Positions 16,564-24,529 of a stretch of 64,000 nucleotides of DNA are shown here, piece after piece; positions within the stretch are counted from its first letter, which is position 1, and each line of letters starts with the position of its first letter. A program made the position numbers and the translations under genes. The stretch lies in assembly GCF_020982545.1 (NCBI RefSeq), contig NZ_JAJKLK010000019.1:1178001-1242000 (forward strand), written 5' to 3'. The notes beneath the pieces are model-generated. The model was not told the origin of the DNA and ran no database searches. It was given only the letters and a program-made list of their open reading frames with translations. The DNA comes from Streptomyces sp. MNU76. GTDB taxonomy: Bacteria; Actinomycetota; Actinomycetes; Streptomycetales; Streptomycetaceae.

Positions 16564-17235
16564 ATGAGGACGGGTTCCGGAGGACCGGTCGGCGACGGTA
16601 CGGCCACCGCCGTCCTCTTCGACGTGGACGGGGTACTGCTCGACACCGCCGACGCGCACGGCAGGGTCTGGCGGGCCTGGGCACGGGAGCGGGGGCTGGA
16701 CCCCGAGGCCGTGTGGCAGGCCACGCAGGGGCGCCGACGGGCCGACATCCTGAGATCGCTGGCCCCGGAGTGGGACCCGGCCGGCGAACACCAAGCCCTG
16801 GACCGGCTGATGGCCGCCGAGGAGCCCGGCATCCGGGCCTTCGACGGGGCCGCCGGGCTGCTGCGTGCCCTGCCGCCGGGCCGCTGGGCCGTCGTCACCT
16901 CCAGTCGCGCCGAGCCCACCGCCGCCCGGCTCGCCCGTACAGGGCTGGTGGTGCCCGAGGTACGGGTCTGCGCCGAGGACGTGTCCGAGGGCAAGCCGTC
17001 GCCCGAGGGCTACTTGACCGCCGCCGCACGCCTGGGCGCCGACCCGGCACGCTGCCTGGTCGTCGAGGACGCGCCGGCGGGCATCGCGGCGGGGCTCGCG
17101 GCCGGCTGCACGGTGTACGCGGTGGCTTCCACGCACCACCCAGACGAACTCCGGGGCGCGCACGGGTGTTTCGGGTCGCTGAGGGAGGCGGCGGAGGGCG
17201 TGCTGCGGGCTGTGGGCGGAGACCGTGCCCGGTAG
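16564..17235 (+). CDS. HAD-superfamily phosphatase
   Basis: 223 residues from ATG 16564. The frame is open far upstream into bldKE, but homology starts just before FDVDGVLLDT. Haloacid-dehalogenase motifs are complete: nucleophile Asp in FDVDGVLLDT (about 20-29), Thr/Ser loop VVTSS, Lys in EGKPSPEGYL, and acidic motif VVEDAPAG. A helical cap lies between the first two motifs, as in beta-phosphoglucomutase and sugar-phosphate phosphatases. The substrate is not determinable from sequence; a small sugar phosphate is most likely. Confidence 0.85.
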   Translation: MRTGSGGPVGDGTATAVLFDVDGVLLDTADAHGRVWRAWARERGLDPEAVWQATQGRRRADILRSLAPEWDPAGEHQALDRLMAAEEPGIRAFDGAAGLLRALPPGRWAVVTSSRAEPTAARLARTGLVVPEVRVCAEDVSEGKPSPEGYLTAAARLGADPARCLVVEDAPAGIAAGLAAGCTVYAVASTHHPDELRGAHGCFGSLREAAEGVLRAVGGDRAR

Positions 17236-17369
17236 GAAATCGGTGGCGGGCCGTGGCGGGCGGCGAGACCCTGGTCCGCGACCGAGACCCGGTCGGCGAC
17301 GCCGTTCCGACCCGGGCCGGCGGACCACGGACGTCCCACCCGCACACCCACTCACGACGGAGAACCCAG

Positions 17370-17753
17370 TTGAGCCCCACGCCCCCCGCCATCCACAGCA
17401 TCACCTTCGACTGCACGGGCGACCCGTACGACCTCGCCCTCTTCTGGAGCGAACTGCTCGGCAGGCCCCTGGCCGACGACGACAAGCCCGGTGACCCGGA
17501 GGCGCTGATCGCGGATCCGGCCGGTGGGCCGCGGCTGCTGTTCGTCCGGGTGCCCGAGGGCAAGTCGGCGAAGAACCGGCTCCACTTCGACCTGAAGCCG
17601 CACGGCCGCACCCGGGCCGAGGAGGTCGAGCGGGCAATCGGGCTGGGCGCCCGCGTGATCGCGGACCACACCCGCCCCGACGGCGGCGGCTGGGTCCTCA
17701 TGGCCGACCCCGAGGGCAACGAATTCTGCGTGGAGCGGGGCGAGTTGGGATGA
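17370..17753 (+). CDS. VOC-superfamily (glyoxalase-like) protein
   Basis: 127 residues from TTG 17370, with GGAG about ten bases upstream. One vicinal-oxygen-chelate module: AIHSITFDCTGDPYDLALFWSELLGRPL, then KNRLHFDLKPHGRTRAEEVERAIGLGARV and WVLMADPEGNEFCVERGEL. His, Asp and Glu typical of the metal site are present, but the exact enzyme cannot be assigned. It follows the HAD phosphatase by 134 bp on the same strand. The frame can be read upstream without a stop, but that sequence is the wrong frame of the HAD gene. Confidence 0.85.
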   Translation: MSPTPPAIHSITFDCTGDPYDLALFWSELLGRPLADDDKPGDPEALIADPAGGPRLLFVRVPEGKSAKNRLHFDLKPHGRTRAEEVERAIGLGARVIADHTRPDGGGWVLMADPEGNEFCVERGELG

Positions 17754-17779
17754 TCCACGCCCTCGGTGCGGGCCGCCCG

Positions 17780-18364
17780 TCAGGTTGAGCTGTCGCCCGC
17801 CCGGCCGTAACGGCGGAACGCGGCGGTCTCCACCGACCAGGCACCGAACGGCACCTTGTCGCCGAAGATGTACGGATCCTTGCGGGAGTACCGGCCCCTG
17901 CACGGGTCGGAATGCACCTCGATGGTGCCCGTGCGAGGGTCGACGATCATGTAGTGGGCGATCCCCATGGCGGGGTACTCGGTGAGCTTCTCGCCGTAGT
18001 CGTTGTCGGGGTTGGACGGTGAGACGATCTCGATGACGGCCAGCACCTGGGTGGCGTCGACGGCGAGACCTTCCTCGTCGAGTACGTCCTCGGGAATGAC
18101 GACGGCATCCGGGCGCCGCATGCGGCCGAGCGCCGGGTGCTCGATCTCGGGGCCGTTCGCGCAGATGTAGCCGGGGTGTGAGGTGAGAAGTTGCTCGTCG
18201 AGCTGCTTACAGATGCGACGGACCGTGCCCTCGTGGCGCTTCGACGGGCACATCATGGCCAGTATCGGACCTGACGGGCCGATCTCGACGCGCCATGCTC
18301 CCTCAAGCTGCTCAGCGTGAGTCCCGAGTTCCTCCGCGATCGCGCGCATCTTCGCGTACTCCAT
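17780..18364 (-). CDS. Uma2-family (DUF820) protein with PD-(D/E)XK nuclease fold
   Basis: 194 residues from ATG 18364 (MEYAKMRAIAEELG). The core has RRPDAVVIPEDVLDEE, LAVIEIVSPSNPDNDYGEKLTEYPAMGI and HYMIVDPRTGTIEV, the conserved blocks of Uma2/DUF820 proteins, which carry a restriction-endonuclease-like fold. Such genes are scattered in many copies through Streptomyces and cyanobacterial genomes; their cellular job is not established. It is convergent with the VOC gene (27 bp apart) and divergent from the following binding-protein gene. The frame continues upstream to 18652 without homology. Confidence 0.85.
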   Translation of the reverse strand: MEYAKMRAIAEELGTHAEQLEGAWRVEIGPSGPILAMMCPSKRHEGTVRRICKQLDEQLLTSHPGYICANGPEIEHPALGRMRRPDAVVIPEDVLDEEGLAVDATQVLAVIEIVSPSNPDNDYGEKLTEYPAMGIAHYMIVDPRTGTIEVHSDPCRGRYSRKDPYIFGDKVPFGAWSVETAAFRRYGRAGDSST

Positions 18365-18668
18365 GTCCCGAGAGTAGCGAGCGGGCGTATGCGGCGCCTC
18401 TGCCCGATCCGTTCCTCGGGCCGTCTCACGCCCGGCAGGTGGGCGTGCAGACGTGGCCGCGCCCGATCCCGACCCTGACCGCGCCCCCCGCCCCCGCCGC
18501 GCCAGAGGCAGTGAGTACGTACATCCGGAGGGAGACGTTCCCCCGGACGGGCCGAGTGACGTGCGCCATGGGTGCAACCGGTCGATATTGACCGGTATCG
18601 GACCAGCGCACCCGCGCTGGAGCACAGCGCAGTACCACAGGCCACTGCGCACTCACGAGGAGGCACCC
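18365..18668. promoter_or_regulatory. Divergent promoter region before the second peptide ABC operon
   Basis: 304 bp between the divergent uma2-like and binding-protein genes. The main landmark is a perfect inverted repeat at 18577-18596. A GTACGTAC palindrome occurs near 18514. I see no clear -35/-10 pair. Confidence 0.5.
18577..18596. promoter_or_regulatory. Perfect 7-6-7 inverted repeat, likely operator
   Basis: ACCGGTC-GATATT-GACCGGT lies 73 bp before the binding-protein start. The arm length and spacing suit a dimeric helix-turn-helix regulator. No regulator gene is adjacent. Confidence 0.5.
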
Positions 18669-20303
18669 ATGCGTGGAGCCACGCACGCCCGATGGATCGC
18701 CGGCGCGGCGGCGGTGGCCCTCGCCGCGACCGCCTGCGGTGGCGACGACGGCGGCAGCGGCAGCAGTGACGCCGGCGCGGTGCTCAGCTCCTCCTGGGGC
18801 GACCCGCAGAACCCGCTGGAGCCGGCCAACACCAACGAGGTGCAGGGCGGCAAGGTGCTGGACATGATCTTCCGCGGGTTGAAGCGGTACGACGCCAAGA
18901 CCGGCGAGGCCAAGGACATGCTCGCCGAGAAGATCGAGACCACCGACTCGCAGAACTTCACCATCACCGTCAAGGACGGCTGGACCTTCCAGAACGGTGA
19001 GAAGGTCACCGCCAAGTCCTTCGTGGACGCCTGGAACTACGGGGCCAGCCTGAAGAACAACCAGAAGAACGCGTACTTCTTCGAGTACATCGAGGGCTAC
19101 GACGAGACGCACCCAGACGACGGCAGCAAGCAGACCGCCGACACGCTCTCCGGGCTGAAGGTCACCGGCGAGAACACCTTCACCGTCCAGCTCACCCAGA
19201 AGTTCTCGACCTTCCCCGACACCCTCGGCTACAACGCGTACGCGCCGCTGCCGCAGTCGTTCTTCACCGACCACGACGCCTGGCTGGCCAAACCCGTCGG
19301 CAACGGCCCGTACGCCGTCGACTCCTACACCAAGGGCTCCCAGCTGTCGGTGCGCAAGTGGGACGACTACCCGGGCGAGGACAAGGCGCAGAACGGTGGC
19401 GTGGACCTCAAGGTCTACACCGACAACAACACCGCCTACACCGACCTGATGGCCGGCAACCTCGACCTCGTCGACGACGTCCCCGCCGCCCAGCTGAAGA
19501 ACGTCCAGGCCGACCTCGGCGACCGGTACATCAACACCCCGGCCGGCATCATCCAGACCCTGTCCTTCCCGTTCTACGACGAGCAGTGGAACAAGGAGGG
19601 CTCGGAGAAGGTCCGCGAGGGGCTGTCCCGGGCGATCGACCGCGAGCAGATCACCGACACCATCTTCCAGAAGACCCGCACCCCCGCCACCGACTGGACC
19701 TCCCCCGTCCTCGGCGAGGAGGGCGGCTACAAGGAGGGCCTGTGCGGTGACGCCTGCGAGTACGACGCGGACGCGGCCAAGAGGCTGATCCAGGAGGGCG
19801 GCGGCCTCCCCGGCGGCCAGGTCAAGATCACGTACAACGCGGACACCGGCTCCCACAAGCAGTGGGTCGACGCCGTCTGCAACTCCATCAACAACGCCCT
19901 CGACAACGACAAGGCGTGCGTCGGCAACCCGGTCGGCACCTTCGCCGACTACCGCAACCAGATCACCCAGCGGAAGATGAGCGGCCCGTTCCGGGCGGGC
20001 TGGCAGATGGACTACCCGCTCATCCAGAACTTCCTGCAGCCGCTGTACTACACCAACGCCTCCTCCAACGACGGCAAGTGGTCCAACGCCGACTTCGACA
20101 AGCTGGTGGACGAGGCCAACGCCGAGTCCGACACCACCAAGGCCGTGGAGACGTTCCAGAAGGCCGAGGAGGTCGTCCGGGACAACATGGCCGCCATCCC
20201 GCTCTGGTACCAGAACGGCAGCGCGGGCTACTCGGCGCGGCTCTCCGACGTCTCCCTGAACCCGTTCAGCGTGCCGGTGTACGACCAGATCAAGGTCGGC
20301 TGA
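18669..20303 (+). CDS. Peptide-binding lipoprotein of the second ABC importer
   Basis: 544 residues from ATG 18669, with GAGGAGG a few bases upstream. Signal peptide with lipobox ATAC (Cys about 19), a Gly/Ser/Asp linker, then a family-5 solute-binding fold: EVQGGKVLDMIFRGLKRYD, GYNAYAPLPQSFF, REGLSRAIDREQITDTIF and GWQMDYPLIQNFLQPLYY. It resembles OppA-like binders such as XP_55-type proteins more than BldKB. The paired cysteines in CGDACEYD and CNS...KACVG may be disulfides. It heads a complete five-gene importer operon with a dedicated upstream operator-like site. Confidence 0.92.
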   Translation: MRGATHARWIAGAAAVALAATACGGDDGGSGSSDAGAVLSSSWGDPQNPLEPANTNEVQGGKVLDMIFRGLKRYDAKTGEAKDMLAEKIETTDSQNFTITVKDGWTFQNGEKVTAKSFVDAWNYGASLKNNQKNAYFFEYIEGYDETHPDDGSKQTADTLSGLKVTGENTFTVQLTQKFSTFPDTLGYNAYAPLPQSFFTDHDAWLAKPVGNGPYAVDSYTKGSQLSVRKWDDYPGEDKAQNGGVDLKVYTDNNTAYTDLMAGNLDLVDDVPAAQLKNVQADLGDRYINTPAGIIQTLSFPFYDEQWNKEGSEKVREGLSRAIDREQITDTIFQKTRTPATDWTSPVLGEEGGYKEGLCGDACEYDADAAKRLIQEGGGLPGGQVKITYNADTGSHKQWVDAVCNSINNALDNDKACVGNPVGTFADYRNQITQRKMSGPFRAGWQMDYPLIQNFLQPLYYTNASSNDGKWSNADFDKLVDEANAESDTTKAVETFQKAEEVVRDNMAAIPLWYQNGSAGYSARLSDVSLNPFSVPVYDQIKVG

Positions 20304-20309
20304 TCATCC

Positions 20310-21233
20310 GTGGGACGGTACGTCGCCCGGCGCCTGCTCCAGATGATCCCGGTCTTCGTGGGCGCCACCCTCCTGATCTTCCTGATGGTGAACGTGATGG
20401 GCGACCCCATCGCGGGCCTCTGCGGCGACCGGGAGTGCGATCCGGCGACGGCCGCCCAGCTCAGACGGGAGTTCGGCCTCGACAAGCCCGTGGGGCAGCA
20501 GTACCTGACCTACATGGGCAACATTTTCACCGGCGACTTCGGCACCGCGTTCAACGGGCAGGAGGTCACCGAGCTGATGGCCTCCGCCTTCCCCGTCACC
20601 ATCCGGTTGACGATCGTCGCGATCCTCTTCGAGATCGTCATCGGCATCACCCTCGGTGTCGTCACCGGCCTGCGGCGCGGGCGACCCGTCGACACCGGGG
20701 CGCTGGTGGTCACCCTGGTCGTCATCTCCGTCCCCACCTTCGTCACCGGCCTGCTGCTCCAGCTGCTGCTCGGCGTGGAGTGGGGCTGGATCAGTCCGTC
20801 GGTCTCCTCCGACGCCACCTTCGACGAGCTGATCGTCCCCGGGCTCGTCCTCGCCTCCGTCTCCCTCGCGTACGTCACCCGCCTCACCCGGACGTCCATC
20901 GCGGAGAACACCCGCGCCGACTACGTCCGCACCGCCGTCGCCAAGGGGCTGCCCCGGCACCGGGTGATCCGCAAGCACCTGCTGCGGAACTCCCTGATCC
21001 CGGTGGTCACCTTCATCGGCACCGACATCGGCGCGCTGATGGGCGGCGCCATCGTCACCGAGCGGATCTTCAACATCCACGGCGTCGGATACCAGCTCTA
21101 CCAGGGCATCCTCCGCCAGAACACCCAGACCGTCGTCGGCTTCGTGACCGTCCTGGTCCTGGTGTTCCTCATCGCCAACCTGCTCGTCGACCTCCTCTAC
21201 GCCGTACTCGACCCGAGGATCCGCTATGCCTGA
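20310..21233 (+). CDS. ABC transporter permease (DppB type)
   Basis: 307 residues from GTG 20310, six bases after the binding-protein stop. Six membrane helices starting with YVARRLLQMIPVFVGATLLIF. The EAA loop is RADYVRTAVAKGLPRHRVIRKHLLRNSL, and the end is LLYAVLDPRIRYA. Two cysteines (LCGDREC) lie in the first external loop. It overlaps the next permease by 8 bp. Confidence 0.93.
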   Translation: MGRYVARRLLQMIPVFVGATLLIFLMVNVMGDPIAGLCGDRECDPATAAQLRREFGLDKPVGQQYLTYMGNIFTGDFGTAFNGQEVTELMASAFPVTIRLTIVAILFEIVIGITLGVVTGLRRGRPVDTGALVVTLVVISVPTFVTGLLLQLLLGVEWGWISPSVSSDATFDELIVPGLVLASVSLAYVTRLTRTSIAENTRADYVRTAVAKGLPRHRVIRKHLLRNSLIPVVTFIGTDIGALMGGAIVTERIFNIHGVGYQLYQGILRQNTQTVVGFVTVLVLVFLIANLLVDLLYAVLDPRIRYA

Positions 21234-22239
21234 GCCGCAGCCGGAGGAGCCGCACGTGTCGGGCGGCCAGCGCGTCCCCGAGGGCGGGGCGATCGCCGCG
21301 ACGGGGCAGGACGGCACGATGGACCTGGCCACCACCGAGGGGGAGACCTTGGAGAAGGGGCTCGGCAACGCCGACGCGGGCGGCCCGGCCGACAAGGCCC
21401 GCAGCCTCTGGTCCGACGCCTGGCGCGACCTGCGGCGCAACCCCGTCTTCATCATCTCGGCCCTGGTGATCCTCTTCCTGGTCGTCATCTCCCTCTGGCC
21501 GTCGCTGATCGCCTCCGGCAACCCCCTCAAGTGCGACCTCGCCAAGGCCCAGGAGGGTGCGCAACCCGGACACCCGTTCGGGTACGACGGGCAGGGCTGC
21601 GACGTGTACACCCGTACCGTCTACGGGGCGCGGATCTCCATCGCCGTCGGCGTCTGCGCGACGCTCGGCGTCGCGATCCTCGGGTCGGTGCTCGGCGGCC
21701 TCGCCGGGTTCTTCGGCGGGTTCTCGGACTCGATCCTCTCCCGGATCACCGACGTCTTCTTCGCGATCCCGGTGGTCCTCGGCGGCCTGGTGCTGCTCTC
21801 CGTCGTCACCAGCAACAGCATCTGGCCCGTGATCGGCTTCATGGTGCTGCTGGGCTGGCCGCAGATCTCCCGCATCGCCCGGGGCTCGGTCATCACCGCC
21901 AAGCAGAACGACTACGTCCAGGCCGCCCGCGCCCTCGGCGCCTCCAACTCCCGCATGCTGCTGCGCCACATCACCCCGAACGCGGTCGCCCCGGTCATCG
22001 TCGTGGCCACCATCGCCCTCGGCACGTACATCGCCCTGGAGGCGACCCTGTCCTACCTGGGCGTCGGCCTGAAACCGCCGAGCGTCTCCTGGGGGATCGA
22101 CATCTCCGCCGCCTCCCCGTACATCCGCAACGCCCCGCACGCCCTGCTGTGGCCCTCCGGCGCCCTGGCGATCACCGTCCTCGCGTTCATCATGCTGGGC
22201 GACGCGGTGCGCGACGCCCTCGACCCGAAGTTGAGGTGA
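21226..22239 (+). CDS. ABC transporter permease (DppC type)
   Basis: 337 residues from ATG 21226, overlapping the upstream permease by 8 bp, with GAGGAT before the start. A roughly 70-residue acidic cytoplasmic N-terminus precedes the OppC_N helix (FIISALVILFLVVISLWP). Further helices follow, with the EAA loop QNDYVQAARALGASNSRMLLRHITPN and a C-terminus typical of DppC (MLGDAVRDALDPKLR). It forms the channel with the upstream DppB-type protein. Confidence 0.93.
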   Translation: MPEPQPEEPHVSGGQRVPEGGAIAATGQDGTMDLATTEGETLEKGLGNADAGGPADKARSLWSDAWRDLRRNPVFIISALVILFLVVISLWPSLIASGNPLKCDLAKAQEGAQPGHPFGYDGQGCDVYTRTVYGARISIAVGVCATLGVAILGSVLGGLAGFFGGFSDSILSRITDVFFAIPVVLGGLVLLSVVTSNSIWPVIGFMVLLGWPQISRIARGSVITAKQNDYVQAARALGASNSRMLLRHITPNAVAPVIVVATIALGTYIALEATLSYLGVGLKPPSVSWGIDISAASPYIRNAPHALLWPSGALAITVLAFIMLGDAVRDALDPKLR

Positions 22240-22248
22240 GGTGTCGTC

Positions 22249-23259
22249 ATGCTGCTCGAAGTGCGTGGTCTGCACGTGGAGTTCCGCACCCGGGACGGGG
22301 TCGCCAAGGCAGTCAACGGGGTCGACTACGGCGTGGACGAGGGGCAGACGCTGGCCGTCCTGGGGGAGTCCGGCTCCGGTAAGTCGGTCACCGCGCAGGC
22401 GATCATGGGCATCCTCGACATGCCGCCCGGCAGGATCACCGGCGGCGAGATCCTCTTCAAGGGCCAGGACCTGCTGAAGCTCAAGGAGGACGAACGCCGC
22501 AAGATCCGGGGCGCCGAGATGGCGATGATCTTCCAGGACGCCCTGTCCTCCCTCAACCCCGTCCTCTCCGTCGGCGACCAGCTCGGCGAGATGTTCGTCG
22601 TGCACCGGGGCATGTCGAGGAAGGACGCCCGCGCCAAGGCCGTCGAGCTGATGGACCGGGTCCGCATCCCGGCCGCCAAGGAGCGCGTACGGGACTATCC
22701 GCACCAGTTCTCCGGCGGCATGCGCCAGCGCATCATGATCGCGATGGCGCTGGCCCTCGAACCCGCGCTGATCATCGCCGACGAACCGACGACCGCGCTG
22801 GACGTCACCGTCCAGGCCCAGGTCATGGACCTCGTGGCGGAACTCCAGCGTGAACTCCGCATGGGTCTCGTCCTCATCACCCACGACCTCGGCGTCGTCG
22901 CGGACGTCGCCGACCGCATCGCCGTGATGTACGCGGGCCGGATCGTGGAGTCCGCGCCCGTCCACGACATCTACAAGGCCCCGGCCCATCCCTACACGCG
23001 CGGCCTGCTCGACTCGATCCCGCGCCTGGACCAGAAGGGCCAGGAGCTCTACGCCATCAAGGGCCTACCGCCCAACCTCATGGACATCCCGCCCGGCTGC
23101 GCCTTCAACCCCCGCTGCCCGATGGCCCGGGACGTGTGCCGGACCGACGTACCCCCGCTGTACGACGTGGAGCCGGCGGACGGGATCCGGCTGAGCGCCT
23201 GCCACTTCTGGAGGGAGTGCCTGGATGACCACCACATCCACGACCGCCCCGCCGGCTGA
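22249..23259 (+). CDS. ABC transporter ATPase (DppD type)
   Basis: 336 residues from ATG 22249, with GAGGTGAGG upstream. Walker A GESGSGKS, signature FSGGMRQR, Walker B LIIADEPTTALD, switch HDLG. The C-terminal peptide-transporter extension has the Cys pattern GCAFNPRCPMARDVC and ACHF. The 3' end overlaps the following ATPase gene by 35 bp, which suggests coupled translation of the two halves of the ATPase pair. Confidence 0.94.
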   Translation: MLLEVRGLHVEFRTRDGVAKAVNGVDYGVDEGQTLAVLGESGSGKSVTAQAIMGILDMPPGRITGGEILFKGQDLLKLKEDERRKIRGAEMAMIFQDALSSLNPVLSVGDQLGEMFVVHRGMSRKDARAKAVELMDRVRIPAAKERVRDYPHQFSGGMRQRIMIAMALALEPALIIADEPTTALDVTVQAQVMDLVAELQRELRMGLVLITHDLGVVADVADRIAVMYAGRIVESAPVHDIYKAPAHPYTRGLLDSIPRLDQKGQELYAIKGLPPNLMDIPPGCAFNPRCPMARDVCRTDVPPLYDVEPADGIRLSACHFWRECLDDHHIHDRPAG

Positions 23260-24349
23260 GCCGATCCTGGAGGTCAGCGGCCTGGTCAAGCACTACCCGC
23301 TCACCGAGGGCATCCTCTTCAAGAAGCAGGTGGGCGCCGTGAAGGCGGTCGACGGCGTCGACTTCGCCCTCGGCCGGGGCGAGACTCTCGGCATCGTCGG
23401 CGAGTCCGGCTGCGGCAAGTCCACGGTCGCCAAGATGCTGGTCCACCTGGAGCGGCCGACCGCCGGGTCGATCCGCTACAAGGGCGAGGACGTCACCAAG
23501 CTCTCCGGCCGGGTGCTCAAGACCGTCCGCCGCAACATCCAGATGGTCTTCCAGGACCCGTACACCTCCCTCAACCCCCGGATGACCGTGGGCGACATCA
23601 TCGGGGAGCCGTACGACATCCACCCCGAGGTCGCGCCGAAGGGCGACCGCCGGCGCCGGGTGCAGGAACTCCTCGACGTCGTCGGCCTCAACCCCGAGTA
23701 CATCAACCGCTATCCGCACCAGTTCTCCGGCGGCCAGCGCCAACGCATCGGCATCGCCCGGGGGCTGGCGCTCCGCCCCGAGATCATCGTCGCCGACGAA
23801 CCCGTCTCCGCCCTGGACGTCTCCGTCCAGGCCCAGGTCATCAACCTGCTGGACCGCCTCCAGGGCGAGTTCGGACTGTCGTACGTCTTCATCGCCCACG
23901 ACCTGTCGATCGTGCGGCACATCTCCGACCGGGTCGGGGTGATGTACCTGGGGCGGATCGTGGAGATCGGCCGGGACGCCGAGATCTACGACCACCCGAC
24001 GCATCCCTACACCCAGGCACTGCTGTCCGCCGTGCCCGTCCCGGACCCCGAGGCCCGCGAGCACCGGGAACGGATCATCCTCTTCGGTGATGTGCCCTCC
24101 CCGACGAACATCCCCTCCGGGTGCCGCTTCCGCACGCGGTGCTGGAAGGCGCGGGAGCGCTGTGCGCTGGAGGTGCCGCTGCTGGCCGTCCCCGCGGAGT
24201 TCCGGCTCACCACCGGCCCGGCCGCCCATGACTCGGCCTGCCATTTCGCGGAGGAGAAACAGGTGGTGCCGCCGGAGGAGCCGGAGGACGAGCAGAGGGA
24301 CGGCCGGACGGTCGATCGGACGGACGATCAGACGAATGAGGCTGAATAA
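23225..24349 (+). CDS. ABC transporter ATPase (DppF type)
   Basis: 374 residues from ATG 23225, inside the end of the preceding gene. Walker A GESGCGKST, signature FSGGQRQR, Walker B IIVADEPVSALD, switch HDLS. The family cysteines are in GCRFRTRCWKARERC and ACHF, followed by a highly acidic tail (PPEEPEDEQRD and beyond). Last gene of the second importer; a strong bidirectional terminator follows. Confidence 0.94.
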   Translation: MTTTSTTAPPAEPILEVSGLVKHYPLTEGILFKKQVGAVKAVDGVDFALGRGETLGIVGESGCGKSTVAKMLVHLERPTAGSIRYKGEDVTKLSGRVLKTVRRNIQMVFQDPYTSLNPRMTVGDIIGEPYDIHPEVAPKGDRRRRVQELLDVVGLNPEYINRYPHQFSGGQRQRIGIARGLALRPEIIVADEPVSALDVSVQAQVINLLDRLQGEFGLSYVFIAHDLSIVRHISDRVGVMYLGRIVEIGRDAEIYDHPTHPYTQALLSAVPVPDPEAREHRERIILFGDVPSPTNIPSGCRFRTRCWKARERCALEVPLLAVPAEFRLTTGPAAHDSACHFAEEKQVVPPEEPEDEQRDGRTVDRTDDQTNEAE

Positions 24350-24456
24350 GCCTGCAAATCCACACCAAATGCGTTAACACGCAGGCAACTTAGCTGACGC
24401 GGTTCCGATATACGGACGCGCGAATCTACTACGCGTACGGCCGTGCGGGTGCCGTA

Positions 24457-24492
24457 AACGGGCCGGGGCTCGCCATGTAGCCCCGGCCCGTT
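24457..24492. terminator. Bidirectional terminator between convergent genes
   Basis: A near-perfect stem AACGGGCCGGGGCT / AGCCCCGGCCCGTT with an 8-nt loop, between the ABC operon (plus) and the S9 peptidase (minus). Confidence 0.85.
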
Positions 24493-24529
24493 GCTGTGCC
24501 GGCTCTCCCGCTACCGCTCTCGCCCTCGC

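Noticed and set aside
17780..18364. Uma2 gene as a restriction or defence component
   Set aside because: It stands alone with no methylase, helicase or other defence gene nearby; such genes are dispersed singletons.
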